A stretch of 64,000 nucleotides of DNA. Origin: Candidula unifasciata. Taxonomy: Eukaryota; Mollusca; Gastropoda; Stylommatophora; Geomitridae. The stretch's first letter is position 1. Each line of letters starts with the position of its first letter. Shown here one piece after another: positions 42,100 to 53,350 of the stretch. Location of the stretch: positions 168,390 through 232,389 of the forward strand of contig CAJHNH020006935.1 in assembly GCA_905116865.2 (NCBI GenBank). Reading direction: 5' to 3'. Both the position numbers and the translations under genes were made by a program. The notes beneath the pieces were generated by a model, which worked only from the letters and a program-made list of their open reading frames with translations, searched no databases and was not told the origin of the DNA.

Positions 42100-43160
42100 C
42101 TTTGGTCTACTCCACCCATATGTTTATTGTATTGTAAGACAATTCAAGATTTAGATCTCTCGGCTGGCTGTTGGTCATTTTGCCGAACCCTTACTGTGAC
42201 TTCCACCTGCTCTGCTTTCTCTTTTGTTGACAACAGAAGTACAGGCTTCTTGTTCCCCTGTAAGCAGCTGTAATAATGACTCCTCTTCTGTAATAGACTG
42301 TCTCATTGGGAAGTTTACGCTTGATATTTTAATGGAGATGTCGCCGATTGCGTCGAACTGTGCCAGTAAGATAGGTACCCTCAGCAAATAAATCAGTGGC
42401 CAATTCCACACTTGAAAAAACATTATCAACAAAGACATGGTAACCTTTTTCAAGGTAATTGCCAGTTTTCTCTCATAGCTCTGAAACAGTCCTAAGCCAT
42501 CTTGCTCTTGATCTCTTCTACCCGTGTAGACAAAAAATCAGAAAACATAGGCAAGTCGTTGATTCACACATCCATAATTTTACACCCACTTATGGTGATT
42601 CTAGAATCTGACTTCTACGTTTAGTTCCTATTAGGCTTTTATCAACAGGCAGCTCTTGTTTTGGAGTATATCATCTAAAAACATGCTCTACCAGATGGGC
42701 TAATTTACCACAAGGGTCATATCCATCTGCTAAGGTTTCATTGTTGACAGTGTGAAAAACTTGTGAGTAGTAAATCAAACCTCCCTATTCATTACTCTTC
42801 CAAACCATGTTTTTGTGATTTGCCAGTGGTCCAATAAGACAATAGGGTAGGTTTTCTGTTCTACCGCCTTGTTAAATGCAATAATTGCCTTAATTTCGGA
42901 AATCGTTGTTGGCTTAGAGTTCTGAACAATAGATCTAAACAGATCTAAACTTACGGTGTCGAGGCGAAACACCATCTGGCCGATGATCGACTGTTCTGTT
43001 TTTGGCCAGACTGCCGACGGCCGATAATATGGCACAGTCTGTGCTAAAACTTTGAAAAAAATTTGTATGTTCCAGAAATAAGGTTTTAATTATTTCATCA
43101 ATATTCTGTGATTCATAAATTTGTTTTTTGTTTTTAAAGTACACACAGAAATTCATTCAT
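42100..43160 (-). pseudogene. piggyBac transposase remnant 2
   Basis: The minus frame 43035-42775 reads 'IVQNSKPTTISEIKAIIAFN', 'LLDHWQITKTWFGRVMNRE', the N-terminal part of the DDE_Tnp_1_7 domain. Further on, 42760-42600 keeps 'LADGYDPCGKLAHLVEHVF' and 'PKQELPVDKSLIG', where the catalytic D sits in VDKS. Then, in other frames, come 'FFQVWNWPL' and 'NKKPVLLLSTKEKAEQVE'. About 350 residues of the family are recognisable in order. The C-terminal zinc region is not visible. The nearby 41740-42085 repeats are on its 3' side. Confidence 0.8.
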
Positions 43161-43164
43161 TGTC

Positions 43165-45005
43165 ATCTTGAAGGTGGCATCTGTTGGTTCTTCATGTTCC
43201 TTTCCTCCGCCCCCCCCCCCCCCCCACCCCACGTGCTTTACTCTCTCAATATAGGCAGTATCTACTGCTGCTTTATACTAAATGTGTCGCAGTAACACAC
43301 CTTGCAGTGCATTAGTGTTGTTGAGAATATTTTTAATCCTTTCCTTTGTCTCCAAATCTACATCTATAAAGAACTCTAGGTCAAGAACTGACAAACACTT
43401 GACTCCGTACGCACAGTCTGATAATTGTTTTTCATCTACATCTTTGTCTTGTCTAACTTTAGAAAGCCTTCTGCTGCTAAGCTTGTTGCTGCCTCACCTT
43501 AGACCCACAAAGAATTGCAAAACAGACCAAAAACCTTTGGAGCCATCATCAAATGACTGTAGCGAGTGCAAAGTTTTGTTTTGCACAGCCTTTACTTTAG
43601 AATCATAAATCCTATGGAGGCATTTGGGGTTCTCTGCCAAGCTCTATCCAACATTGCCATAATTCTTTCAGCCTCCATCGATGAACTGGGGCGGAAGATG
43701 TCGTTTCTATCGTTTTCCCCCAGATGGATCAGACAATGGTTTTAATTGCTGTTTCAAAGTTTTTACAAATGCAGATTCTAAATTGTGTGCTACTAAATTA
43801 GAATCTTTAGTAGGACCACAAAGCTTGGTTAACTCCTTCATTGTCAAACGCATCAGTTTCAGCATGGATTAAGTATTTAGGAGTCTCCTTCACTGTCACA
43901 AGATGACCAAGACATGTTCTCTTTTTCCTGGTTGAAAAGAATCATAAAGAAAATTTAAAAAAATAAATATATATATAAAATCAATTCTATAATACATGTC
44001 CTGCACTAGTATTCTGTAAAACAAGCACATCACATGAAAACACCAGGACAGAGGGAAAGATCGCTGCATCAAGACACCACAAATTAAAGCAAGAAACAGA
44101 AATTAACCACTCGGATCAGCCAGACATTCAGGAATTTTTGCGCATACAAAATTTCCTGCCTGCGTTTTACAAATTCTGTCAGTGGGACTCGATGCAGGTA
44201 TCTCACCGCTGCCATACTGAACATGACATTCAGGCGGTTCCGAACTTAGCGTTTGAAGATACTGAGATTGATGTTCTTCGTCTTTAAAAAGGCTGTGAAT
44301 GCAGCTGGATCCCCAAACCCATCCTCGTATCTTGAAAAAAAAACCCAGTCTTGTTATGAGCATGATTATGTGATTTACTGCAGGCATTAAAATGATAATT
44401 ATTTTTTACCACTGTCATGTCAACCTGCTAAATGCATGTTTGTTTAATAAATTGTCACAAACATGAAACACGATTTAAAATAGATGTAACTGTAATGCAC
44501 ACATGAGACATTCTGTACAGGACCACTGACTAAAAATTACCTCAGTTTGGATACCCGTTTGACCATCTTGGTCTGTCATGCTATCCAGCTTACGCAGAGC
44601 ATCACAGGCAGATCTGGACAAAGTCCTCCAATGGGTGCACCATACATTTCAAGGTCGGCCACGTCTCCGTCCCCAAAGACAATCTGTGGTTTGTGCAGCA
44701 GTTCCTATCACTCAGTGCTTAGTAGTTTGCGTGTTACTTCTGCCAGGAAAGCCAGTTACTGGTAACTGGAAGGCGGCACCATAGATTTTGCAGACATCAG
44801 ATAAGGCCTCCGTGACATGCTGGTACAGCTTTGCTGATGAACCTGAAATAGGTCTAATATTAAGAGTGAATGACTGCCTAACAAGTATTTTGAGAGACAC
44901 GTGCACTTCGTTATAATGAATACCTGCCTTTGTTGTGGAATCCCAGGCTAATGTGACAAGATTGCACTCGTGCAGCATCTGGCCAGAAGACAACAAGAAA
45001 TATTT
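43165..45005 (-). pseudogene. X-family transposase-like protein, remnant 3 (longest)
   Basis: The minus frame 44996-44712 gives 'CNLVTLAWDSTTKAGIHYNE', 'SFTLNIRPISGSSAKLYQHV' and 'EALSDVCKIYGAAF'. Then about 44600 gives 'SACDALRKLDSMTDQDGQTG' ending at a GTAATT donor-like site. Next, 44345-44100 has 'DGFGDPAAFTAFLKTKNIN', 'VRNRLNVMFSMAAVRYLHR', and 43700-43350 has 'RIMAMLDRAWQRTPNAPIGF' and 'SKVRQDKDVDEKQL'. The order VTL-WDsT...hiNEVH / GDPAAF / RNR-nVlF / TGPW is that of an abundant unnamed transposase-like family of mollusc and cnidarian genomes (from memory). Gaps between blocks could be introns or losses. A poly-C at 43210-43226 interrupts the 3' end. Confidence 0.65.
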
Positions 45006-45099
45006 CTAACACTAACATTGCACATTAAACAGTCATAAACACACTGCCTAAATTTTTGATCATACTTCCCTGCCTCTTTTGTTGCAACAATGTTGTCGC

Positions 45100-45170
45100 T
45101 GTCTTAGATATGTTTTGTGTGCCATTGTGCACTCATCCCAAACAAGATTCTGCATGCTTAACTGCTATGT
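45100..45170 (-). pseudogene. Helitron helicase Walker B fragment
   Basis: The minus strand encodes 'MQNLVWDECTMAHKTYL' over about 50 bases, the same motif as at 32210-32160. No other helicase block is adjacent. Confidence 0.65.
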
Positions 45171-45589
45171 TTTCACAGTATTTGATTTTTTTCTCTTGCA
45201 GTGTGGTTTTGACTTTGTGTAATTCACTGGTTCTTTGGATTTCACAAAACCTTTCTACACACACAAATAATTTAGTAGGCATTTTAGAAACAGTTTAATT
45301 AATCATAACAAAAAGCATCGGTCACAATATGTGTTTGTGCGGTAATAAGGTTATTATTTATTGTTATAAATAACTTTCATAAATTTCATACAAACAAAGC
45401 ATAATAATAAAATTAAGAAATTATAAATACTAAACTTTTTAAAATAATTAAACAATGCACACACAAAGCTGTGCCAAATGAAGGTGTTGGATGTCATTTG
45501 TATTACTCAACATACAAATGCTAAATTTGTTCCTATTGTTTTTGTTTGATATAACATAATCAGTTTAACAAAATGTCAAATCTCAAGTG
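45171..45589. other. AT-rich stretch, no gene
   Basis: Nothing recognised. Confidence 0.35.
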
Positions 45590-46590
45590 GCGAAGTCTGC
45601 AAGAAACTATTTTACCGTCAAGGTGAAGGAAGTACTTGTTCCTTGTGCTCCTTTCAAGAATAAAGTTCAATTTCTGTGTTAGGAGGAATTTTCTTTCTGT
45701 CCACATTTATCATCTCTATGTATACTCAGTCCTTTTCTCCAACATTTCAGATGTTGCAGTAACACACCTAACAGGGCATTAGTGTTACTAAAAAAATTCA
45801 ACATATCCTCCTCAGCTACCTTTTTAAAACAAATCCAACTCAAGTATTGAAAACACTGACCCTGATTTTTAAAATTCTGCTGTCAGACGTTTTTCATAAG
45901 TATCTCTTAAGTCCCTTGTCCAACTTCTTGAAATGTTGCTGACATTTCTTCTGCATCTCAGACTGGTGCTGCCTCACCCTAGCTCCTCGACGAACTGCAA
46001 AGTTTATCAGGTACTTCTGGAAGTCGTCATTAAATGACTAACCAGTGCACAGCCTTCACCTTTGCGTCAGTGAACCTGATTGTGGAATTGGGAGCTCTTT
46101 ACATCACTGAATCCACCCTGACTTACTCAAATCCCTACCAAAAGCATCACGTTCAGTTTCTGGGAGGTATTCTGGTTTCGCTTCCACTATCTTCAGGCTT
46201 TTCAGACAAGCCTTCACCAAACTTACTGCATCCAAATGTTTAATTCCACTGTTGTCTGTATAGAACATCTGCATCCATGACCCTGTCACAAAACGTGAAT
46301 ATAATCTGGCACCTGCAAGTGAGGCAGGACCCTCTTGTCTGTCAAGTATTTATTTATATTAACACAAAGTATTTTTGGCCGTTTTTGCTCAACTATGTTA
46401 GTATATCTCTATGCAAATAAATGAGTGCTGCCATCTTGAGCATGCTGGGATTGATATTCTTGTTCTGCAAAAAGGCAATGTATGCACCAGAATAACCAGA
46501 CACATTCTTGTAACACAGTTTGGATATCTGGTGAATCAGTGTTGCAACACATCCCAAGGCTTGATCTTTCAAGCCTGTGCACAATACACT
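45590..46590 (-). pseudogene. X-family transposase-like protein, remnant 4
   Basis: The minus strand: 'ALGCVATLIHQISKLCYKNV', 'YSGAYIAFLQNKNINPSMLK' and 'MAALIYLHRDILT' (46575-46400). Then 46310-46104 gives 'RFVTGSWMQMFYTDNSGI', 'LDAVSLVKACLKSLKIVEAK', followed by the C-terminal segment shared with 27830-28015 and 30400-30700. It is co-linear with remnant 2 and joined to helicase at the same point. Confidence 0.65.
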
Positions 46591-46935
46591 TAAATGTGAC
46601 TGCCTCGCTTGGAATCGTAGACACAATGATATTTTCACGTTTGTAGACATCTTTGTTCTTGTTCGCAAGAGAATTTCAGCTGATGAGGCAAGCATTGATC
46701 TCATCAGCTGGTGTTGATCGAGGAATGACAGGTAGTGTCTGCCTGAAATCTCCTTCGAGCAGTAATAATGCGTTCCCAAATGGTCTGTCCCCCACGCAGA
46801 TCTTGAAATGACCGATCAAGGACCTCTAGAAATTTTTCTACCTTATTGTTCGCAAGAGAATTTCAGCTGATGGATCGTGATGCAGCAGGACACGCATATT
46901 TAATGTCGTCTACATGTCTTCACAAAGTAGAGCGA
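46591..46935 (-). pseudogene. Helitron helicase remnant with internal rearrangement
   Basis: 'ILLLEGDFRQTLPVIPRSTP' and 'ADEINACL' are encoded at 46770-46690, then 'STIPSEAVTFK' at about 46625-46595. The segment 46780-46935 repeats upstream helicase wording ('GDRPFGN', 'LLHHDPSAEI') out of order, including a second 'NNKVEKFL' stretch, so two helicase fragments are juxtaposed. Confidence 0.65.
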
Positions 46936-46944
46936 TGAGGCAAG

Positions 46945-47425
46945 CATTGTAGTTGACTATAGAATCACATATTGTCAACCTATTGAAAAACATCGCGTTT
47001 CAGCTTCACATCGAACAACCAGAAAACAATACCATTACAATTTTTTCAGTTAAGAGTTCATAATTGGCAAAGAACGAACCTTTCCGTACACTGCAACAAG
47101 TATTACAGTTGCGACCAAGAGAATCTACCCGAACATTCTAGCCTTGACACAGATGACATCCAGCTGTTGCAAGACAGTCTGTGTTCCATATTAATCTGTG
47201 CTTAGCAAGCCATTGCAGCGGCTGTAGCTTATTATTCAATAATCAGCAGGTGTGATATCTAGTGACCAGTCAATCGACTGGTAGAACATTATTGCTGATC
47301 TGTGTCGGAGCCAATGGTCTGCCTGCCACAGTAATATATCACTGGTCAGTGCACAAATTATCAAGCAAATATTCCCACGTATTTTGCAATTTTTGCAGAT
47401 AAGCAACTGTTAACTTGAAGGTATC
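46945..47425 (-). pseudogene. Merlin-type transposase remnant 5
   Basis: 47420-47150 matches the N-terminal region of remnants 1 and 3, including the zinc-knuckle neighbourhood. 46945-47010 matches the 5' edge of remnant 4 ('FFNRLTICDSIVNY'). The catalytic half is absent. A poly-G at 47441-47461 follows. Confidence 0.65.
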
Positions 47426-47489
47426 TCTATATATCTAGAGAGGGGGGGGGGGGGGGGGGGGAAACTAATTATATATATATTTAAGTAAT

Positions 47490-47605
47490 GAGACTAATTC
47501 CATAAAAATTTGTTGACGTCACTAAAGTGCAGAAGTTATGAGGAAATGAAATGTGTCCTTGGGTAAGATTAGCCAGCACCCTTCCGTTTCTTTTAAAAAA
47601 AAACC
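47490..47605 (-). pseudogene. Helitron helicase fragment
   Basis: The minus strand encodes 'RNGRVLANLTQGHISFPHNF' and 'CTLVTSTNF', the segment that follows 'LLDTRNGKMPADLTPGHI' in the 31.6-32.3 kb copy. Confidence 0.65.
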
Positions 47606-47690
47606 CCCCAGAAAGTTGGTGGTTCGCTTGTGAGGAAACATTGTAACCACAGTGAGTTCGAACACATAAAATTAACAATATACAACTCAA

Positions 47691-48201
47691 TTATAGCCCC
47701 GAAGTTTTTTTCTCTTGTTGACTCTCCTCATATTGGAGAACACAGCGTTGTATCCGGGAAAAAGCGACATCCTCTAATTCCCCGTGTAAGTCGTTTTCAA
47801 TCATCTTGTGGAGGTGTGCTTTCATATACACTTCGCGGTTCTCATTCATACAATCGTGGCTGGATTGGCCGGGATATTTTTGAACACAACCCTCACAAAA
47901 GGACCCATCTATATAAATACCGTCTGCCAAATCTTTTAATGGTTCTCTTAATGTTTGGTGTGTGCACCTATTGACCACCATAGAACTCGCGGATAAACCG
48001 CTCTATTCTTGTGCGTGTGATGTCTACGAGTTCTGCATGTAGAACATGCTCCTTTGCTACACTGGATACATTTTCTTGTACAATTTCATCAAACTTATCT
48101 GTTAAACAGATATGAGGGTCATTGTCTGTGCAGTCCAGAAAGTGTTCATGATGCAGCTTTTTGAGTTGGGTCCAGATTTTCTTAATTATTGTTTTAGCCA
48201 T
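47691..48201 (-). pseudogene. T-family two-repeat Cys/His protein, locus T2 (reference copy)
   Basis: ATG at 48201 (MAKTIIKKIWTQLKKLHHE) lies 2 bases after a strong acceptor (TTTTTCTTGTTTCCAG). Repeat 1 has 'CTDNDPHICLTDKFDEIV' and 'ELVDITRTRIERFIREF', then a TAG. Repeat 2 is in the overlapping frame (47981-47691): 'CEGCVQKYPGQSSHDC' and 'ELEDVAFSRIQRCVLQYEES'. Each repeat is about 88 residues: an IKKLW helix, a C-x2-C-x4-6-P-x-Q-x2-H-x-C cluster likely to bind zinc, then a D-x-F-E-E helix and an 'ELv-i-ftRIqR' helix. One base change restores neither frame, so T2 is probably broken, although a 2-gene arrangement is possible. I recall similar C-x2-C...P-x-Q-x2-H-x-C proteins near animal Polintons but cannot verify it. 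Confidence 0.6.
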
Positions 48202-48389
48202 ACCTGGAAACAAGAAAAATATAGCGTCACACACAAATATTTATAAAAGACAAGTAAGGAACTCCGACTCACAGCCAAAGTAATATTTATTTAGTAAGCC
48301 TTTTATTTCTGCCAATGTTCATTGTGATACCACTACAATAGAGGATGTGTTGACACCTGTGGATTGCTTCTACTGTGTGTGCTTATTGT

Positions 48390-48846
48390 ATGCCAGTTGT
48401 CTGTGTGTATTTTTTTCACATCACTAGGTAGACGTTCTAATGTCACCTGTTCCTCTACATGTTCATTTTCATCAATATTAAAACCCTCATTAAAGGGTAA
48501 GTCCAGTTCTTCAAATGACTGATTAAATTCAGCCACATCAAAGGTGGCCACTTCTTCATTCAAGGCAGCCTCTTCACTAAAGGGCTGGTCTAGTTCAGCC
48601 ACATCAAAATCTAACTCTTCGTTAAAAGGCTGGTCTAATTCACCTACATCAAATGTTGGGTCCTGTACGTTGTGGATCAGTTGTCGTGCGCTTGTGTGCA
48701 TTATCAGCATACTCCTTTGCAACATGTCGCTGCAAATTATAAAGGCGGGTGAACTGTTTGTTGAACATAATCATGTACATCTTTACAGTCTTTTGCATCG
48801 GGTCTTGGTCACAAATCAGACAGGGAAATGTCTGTGGTGTAGCCAT
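48390..48846 (-). pseudogene. C2H2 zinc-finger/acidic-tail protein, copy C
   Basis: ATG at 48846 lies a few bases after an acceptor-like tract (CTTTCTTTTTCTCATACATTCCTCAG). It begins 'ATPQTFPCLICDQDPMQKT' and keeps half of finger 1 and a degraded finger 2 ('LYNLQRHVAKEYADNAHKR'). In another frame comes the acidic tail with five 'ELDQPFNEE' style units and the end 'EEQVTLERLPSDVKK'. It is much more diverged from A and B than they are from each other, especially in the fingers. Confidence 0.6.
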
Positions 48847-49184
48847 GATATATCTGAGGAATGTATGAGAAAAAGAAAGAACGAATCAGAATAACGTTGA
48901 GCAAAAATATACACAGAACGACAAAATATGAAATTGTAGTACCTTTTTCACAATGTAGAAAAAAACTGCCCCGGCTGTTCAGAAAGAGTTGCGCCAAGTT
49001 TTAACATTTGGATTTGTTTTTTTTTATTTAAATCAGTCATGTCAAGTTTTACGGACCAATGTTATTTCGGTTTTTGCACAGTGCAACGACAACTGGCTGA
49101 TTATGCGGAGTAGTGAAAGGCTCCCCCTCACATTCGTCAGTACCCGAGTTGATTTGCCTGATCCTGAGTACAGCAGATAATCTT

Positions 49185-49400
49185 TGAATTGTTTTGTTTG
49201 TTTGGTGTGTGTGTATGTCGTGTCTCGTTATATTTCTGGACATATCGTTGTATCCGAGTAAATGTAATGTTAACCAACTCTTTGTGTGATGCGTGTTCCT
49301 GTATCACCTGGAATAAGTTGTTTTTAACAACTTCCTCAAATGTGTCTGTTGAACAGATATGTCGGTTGTGTTTGCCAGTAGGGAAATATATCTGAGGAAT
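49185..49400 (-). pseudogene. T-family protein, locus T3
   Basis: The minus strand from an acceptor-like tract (TTTTTTTTACATACATTCCTCAG at about 49415-49393) leads to 'NRHICSTDTFEEVVKNNLFQ', 'VIQEHASHKELVNITFTRIQ' and 'RYVQKYNE' without a stop. It keeps the second Cys/His half and the RIQR helix; the IKKLW helix and first CxxC are missing. Confidence 0.65.
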
Positions 49401-50300
49401 GTATGTAAAAAAAAGAAAAAAACATTGATATCAAGAATAATGTTGTAAGTATAACAAAATTATGTACACAGATTTCAGTAGCCAAAATAATCATAAAATT
49501 GTAGTCTTCTTCTCCTTTTCACAATGTATTTATTTCGTTACAAACAAAAATTTTTTTTGAGATAAGACCTACATTTTGGAAAGAGAAAAAAAACCCATCT
49601 TTTTATAAATAAAATATTTTGGAAAAAACCTGGTAAAATGACTTATGGGGAGAAAAAAATCTGAGGAGTAATTCCCGAGGGAAAAAAGTTACCCCCTTGA
49701 ACTTCCGGAGTAAGACATGAGCTAGGGTAGTAGACTGGAGCGAAATAACGCCTGGAGCACCTCCAGTTATACTACTCTCGTTCCCTCTATACAACCGATG
49801 CTCTTCTTCGTAAAATGAAGATCGATCGTGTTTATGTGTTTGTGGGAATGTTTTCAACCCTTAATTTCATTTATTTGGACATGTTTGTTGTAAATTGAGG
49901 TAAGAGCTTTTCCAAGTTGTTTGGTTGTTAACGCTGTATGAGTTACCATGTCTAGTTGGTTTGGACATATAGGGCTAGACACATATCATATACTAGTGGA
50001 CGTATCTTTTGTCTTTACGAGTTGGTTTATTTTTTAGTGTCATGGACATATGCTATACCCTTATTTTATAGGGGCTTTTATAGGTCATTGAGGGGTCACC
50101 TCTTATGGCAAAAGGGGCGAGTTTGGAGGGGCGAGATTGGTGTCTAGAGATTAAGTACTGGTAATGTTAGTGGTAGCTACGTTGTGATGTTTTACCTTTG
50201 GTCAAGCATGGTGTAGGTGATGATTAGAATATGTTGTTTTAGTGATCGCTGTGATATTTGGGTTGTTGTAATGCTCTGTATGCGCCACAGTTGTTGTCAG
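49401..50300. other. AT-rich stretch, no gene identified
   Basis: Nothing coding recognised. 49610-49720 is loosely similar in wording to 33775-33925 (both contain 'GGAAGTTCAAGGGGGTAA'-like sequence in opposite orientation). Confidence 0.3.
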
Positions 50301-50304
50301 ATAT

Positions 50305-50645
50305 ATCTGTGAGAAGAAGAAAGGTTTGTGTTCCTACGTGTGCGACCGTTCGCTAATAGGGGAAAGAAAATGTTGGCTTTATAAGTGACGTTCGCTAATA
50401 GGGGAAGGAGAAAATAAGTGCGCTGCTTTATAAGTGACATTTGGTCAGGAGAGGAAAGAAAATTATGTCTTTATGTGTGAAACGTTTGTTAAGAAGAAGA
50501 AAGGTTTATGTTATCCTAAGTGTGCGACCGTTCACTAGTCGGGAACAGAAAATGTTGGCTTTATAAGTGACATTTGGCCAGGAAAGAAAAGAAAATTATT
50601 TCTTTATGTGTGAAACGTTTGTTGAGGAGAAAGGTTTATGTAACT
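50305..50645 (+). repeat. Tandem repeat of about 180 bp with sub-repeats
   Basis: 'AGAAGAAGAAAGGTTTGTGT' at 50313 recurs at 50492 and, shortened, at 50618. 'GAAAATGTTGGCTTTATAAG' recurs at 50367 and 50546. Two and a half units are present. Confidence 0.8.
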
Positions 50646-50981
50646 ACAAAACACATATACAGAAACAACAGCAATAACAACAAAACATGTGCATACAGAA
50701 ATGTGACATGAAACACATTTCACCATTCATAATTTTATTTTGTTACTATTACAAGGTAAGGCACACACACACATACTATTTATATACACATAAATATATA
50801 CACACACACCACAGTCAGTAAAAAAAGAAACTGCTATAGTAACATAAACAAATTAATAAAAAAAAAACCACATTTAAAAACCACAGAAAGTTGGTTCGGT
50901 TGTGGGGCAAATAACGCTCTGATATTGGTTTTCTTCCCTACTTATACGGGCTGCTTCATAATACAACAGTTTTTTTTTTTT

Positions 50982-51197
50982 TTATATATTTTTGCTAAAT
51001 AAAGCGATCAACTCAGTCTTAGAAAATAGACGATCCATTACAGTCGGTAGGTTGGCATCCATTACTTCCTCACAATATTCACTCATGCAAGTATGCCCAA
51101 GTTGATTAGGTTGATCGTGTTCACAGCCGGTGCAGTACTCAATCAGTTGAGTTGTAATCACTGTCCACAATTTTTTAATCATAGGGCTGACCTGCAT
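50982..51197 (-). CDS. T-family protein, locus T4 (single repeat, intact)
   Basis: ATG at 51197 is 3 bases after an excellent acceptor (AATTTTTTTCCCCAG). The protein of about 71 residues reads 'MQVSPMIKKLWTVITTQLIE', then the complete cluster 'CTGCEHDQPNQLGHTC', then 'EYCEEVMDANLPTVMDRLFS' and ends 'ELIALFSKNI'. It has one repeat only and no stop or shift. It ends early in the 'ELv-i-ftRIqR' helix, so it may splice onward or be truncated. It is the best candidate for an expressed T protein. Flanked by poly-T at 50970 and by zinc-finger ORF D. Confidence 0.6.
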   Translation of the reverse strand: MQVSPMIKKLWTVITTQLIEYCTGCEHDQPNQLGHTCMSEYCEEVMDANLPTVMDRLFSKTELIALFSKNI

Positions 51198-51387
51198 TTC
51201 TGGGGAAAAAAATTTATACAATTATTAAAACACGTCATCAGTTATGGGAATTTTACACAAAATAATGCATATTTAGTTTGTGTTGTGGTGCAATGTAGGT
51301 GTGTGCATGTGTCTGTGTGTGTGTTTTCTTAAAGTGTGTGGGTGTGTACGTGTGTTTCTCTGTATGTGTGTGTGTTTTAGAAACAAC

Positions 51388-51690
51388 TTAGGATGAAACA
51401 AGTCTTTTACTTAGGGGTATTGGTATTGTAGGTGTTGATGATTGTGTGGTCGAAATGGTTGCACCTAGTGTTGGTGGTGTTCTGGTGGATCCTGTCCTTC
51501 TTGTAGTATGTGGTCCAGAGTGGTTCAGTTGATGTACCACTAGCTCACTTTTCCAATTAAAAATTCGACCACACTGATCACACATACAGTTAGAATAGCC
51601 GTGTCTTCTTCTGGTGTGCTGCACGAACTGTTGAGTCCTTGCGAATGTCTCTCCACAAGCCAGACAACTATGTTGTTTCACTTTAGGCAT
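51388..51690 (-). CDS. C2H2 zinc-finger protein, ORF D
   Basis: An intact 100-codon frame. 'HSCLACGETFARTQQFVQHTR' gives one C2H2 finger (C-x2-C-x12-H-x4-H), and 'CMCDQCGRIFNWKSELVVH' gives a second. A Thr/Ser/Pro-rich tail follows ('TRRTGSTRTPPTLGATIS'). The tail is not acidic, unlike copies A to C. A weaker acceptor-like sequence (TTGTTCTTTCAAG) lies 13 bases before the ATG. It may be a cellular-type gene, a Polinton cargo gene or a relative of copies A-C; sequence alone does not decide. Confidence 0.55.
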   Translation of the reverse strand: MPKVKQHSCLACGETFARTQQFVQHTRRRHGYSNCMCDQCGRIFNWKSELVVHQLNHSGPHTTRRTGSTRTPPTLGATISTTQSSTPTIPIPLSKRLVSS

Positions 51691-51804
51691 GACTTGAATA
51701 AATCTTGAAAGAACAAGGATAAATTATAATGTTTATATGTTTGCGTAAAACCCCAAGATTTAGTCAATCAGATGAATCTTTTGAGAACGTGTATGGTTGG
51801 GGCA

Positions 51805-51965
51805 TATTGAAATGACAGAAGTAAAAACTGTATACACTAGGGAGATACCTGGTCATAGACCAAGAGGAAGACCTGGAAAGCGAAGATCAACCAGAGAGAT
51901 GAATGGAGGTGGGTGATATCTACAGCAATGAACCTCAAGGGTTCGGAATACTGTACAAGAAATAC
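51805..51965 (+). pseudogene. LINE C-terminal fragment
   Basis: Encodes 'VKTVYTREIPGHRPRGRPGK', then a deletion and 'MNGGG-YLQQ-TSRVRN'. It is a diverged copy of the element at 2838-3058. Confidence 0.65.
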
Positions 51966-52915
51966 ATTGCATAAAACAACGCTTAAGTTTGTCATCTCAT
52001 CTGGCGAACTCGTTATACGTCGTGTGTTGACGGAGGCTGAAAACTCGAGACAGACACTTGGCCTTTAGCAGAGGTTGAAGGGGGCATAGTATACTTTATT
52101 TCCAGTTTGTATTCTAGATTGTATTTCTTCTCTGGGGCAGGTGGCTGATACTTTTATTTTCTGTGGTCGCACATTCATTGCAGGCGTTATATTTATATGT
52201 TTCATAAACCTGTAGCGAAAGTACAAGGAAAACTATCTATTTAATTAATATTTTGCTCTTGTTTCATTTATAACCTCTTACTGACTTGCATATATTTTAT
52301 AAAAAATAAAAAAGTATGATGAATTACGGAATTTTTTCCATGTTAAATATTTGTATGTTTAAGTGTCTCTTTTGTAAAAAATGTCTCAAACCTACTCACA
52401 TATCTCTTTTTGTCTTTCCCCTACTCGCCAGCAGGCATATATAAAAAACAGATCACATCACTCGACACTTATATATTTTATAGACGTGACTTGTCGAGTG
52501 GCCTCTTGCTCATTTCTAACTGACTTAGTCTAAGATTGTTTTCAACCCAACTAAACAATTATTTGGCCATGCCTCCTTCTGTTTATCTAACAAGTAACCT
52601 AAACGGTTGTTTAGCCCTTGTAACACAGAAAACTACGGCTTTCTTTCTCATTCTCTTCAATATTTTTACCCGTGTCACGCCATGCTTGGCTAAAACACAA
52701 AACCAATATTTTCTTTTCACCAAAAACTACAATCATCTTTCGCATTTCTACACACAAAACCATTTAAACATAAAACTACAGCACTTTCTCTTTCCTGCTA
52801 GCCAGCACACAAATGACGCATTCTCCTAATTATTAGCCAAATACACACATAAAAAACATCAAATACTCAGATATAAAAAACACTATATTCTGTAATTCAA
52901 ATTTCCCTTTTTATG
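51966..52915. other. AT-rich stretch, no gene
   Basis: Only a 97-codon plus-strand frame (52536-52829) of ordinary composition with no recognised family. Confidence 0.3.
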
Positions 52916-52917
52916 GG

Positions 52918-53350
52918 TTCAGGTGTGGAGGTATATTTTGTCTACTTTGCTGGTATGCATCGCAGTGGAGGACACAGCGCCGTACCCGTGGATACACTAG
53001 CTCTTCCAATTCCTCGTATGTCGTGTGTTTGCTACTCTGATGCGTAGGTAATCTGCTTTAGCCACTTCCGCGTCCGCATCCACCAAACAAACGTGGCCAA
53101 GTTGGTTTGGCTGATTGTCCAAACATCCTTTACAATACGCCCTTTCCGTATATAGACTCACACAATTTTTTAATAACACCCTCCGTAATTGGTGGGTGCC
53201 TATGTGGGATGTCATACTGTCTAACGAGCCGCTGTATTCGTGTAAAGACTAACTCTACCAGCTCCTCGTGAGTTGTTTTTTTGCTAAAGTACAGTCGACA
53301 GGTTTTTATCTAAAATTTCTTCGAAAGTGTCTGTTAGTGTCACACGCGTA
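52918..53350 (-). pseudogene. T-family two-repeat protein, locus T5
   Basis: The minus strand: 'TDTFEEILDKNLSTVL' and after a shift 'ELVELVFTRIQRLVRQYDIP' end repeat 1. Then 'PITEGVIKKLCESIYTERAY' and 'CKGCLDNQPNQLGHVC' form the intact cluster of repeat 2. 'DADAEVAKADYLRI', a shift, and 'YEELEELVYPRVRRCVLHCD' follow. The start of repeat 1 is missing. It shows most clearly that two repeats were once one continuous protein. Confidence 0.65.
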
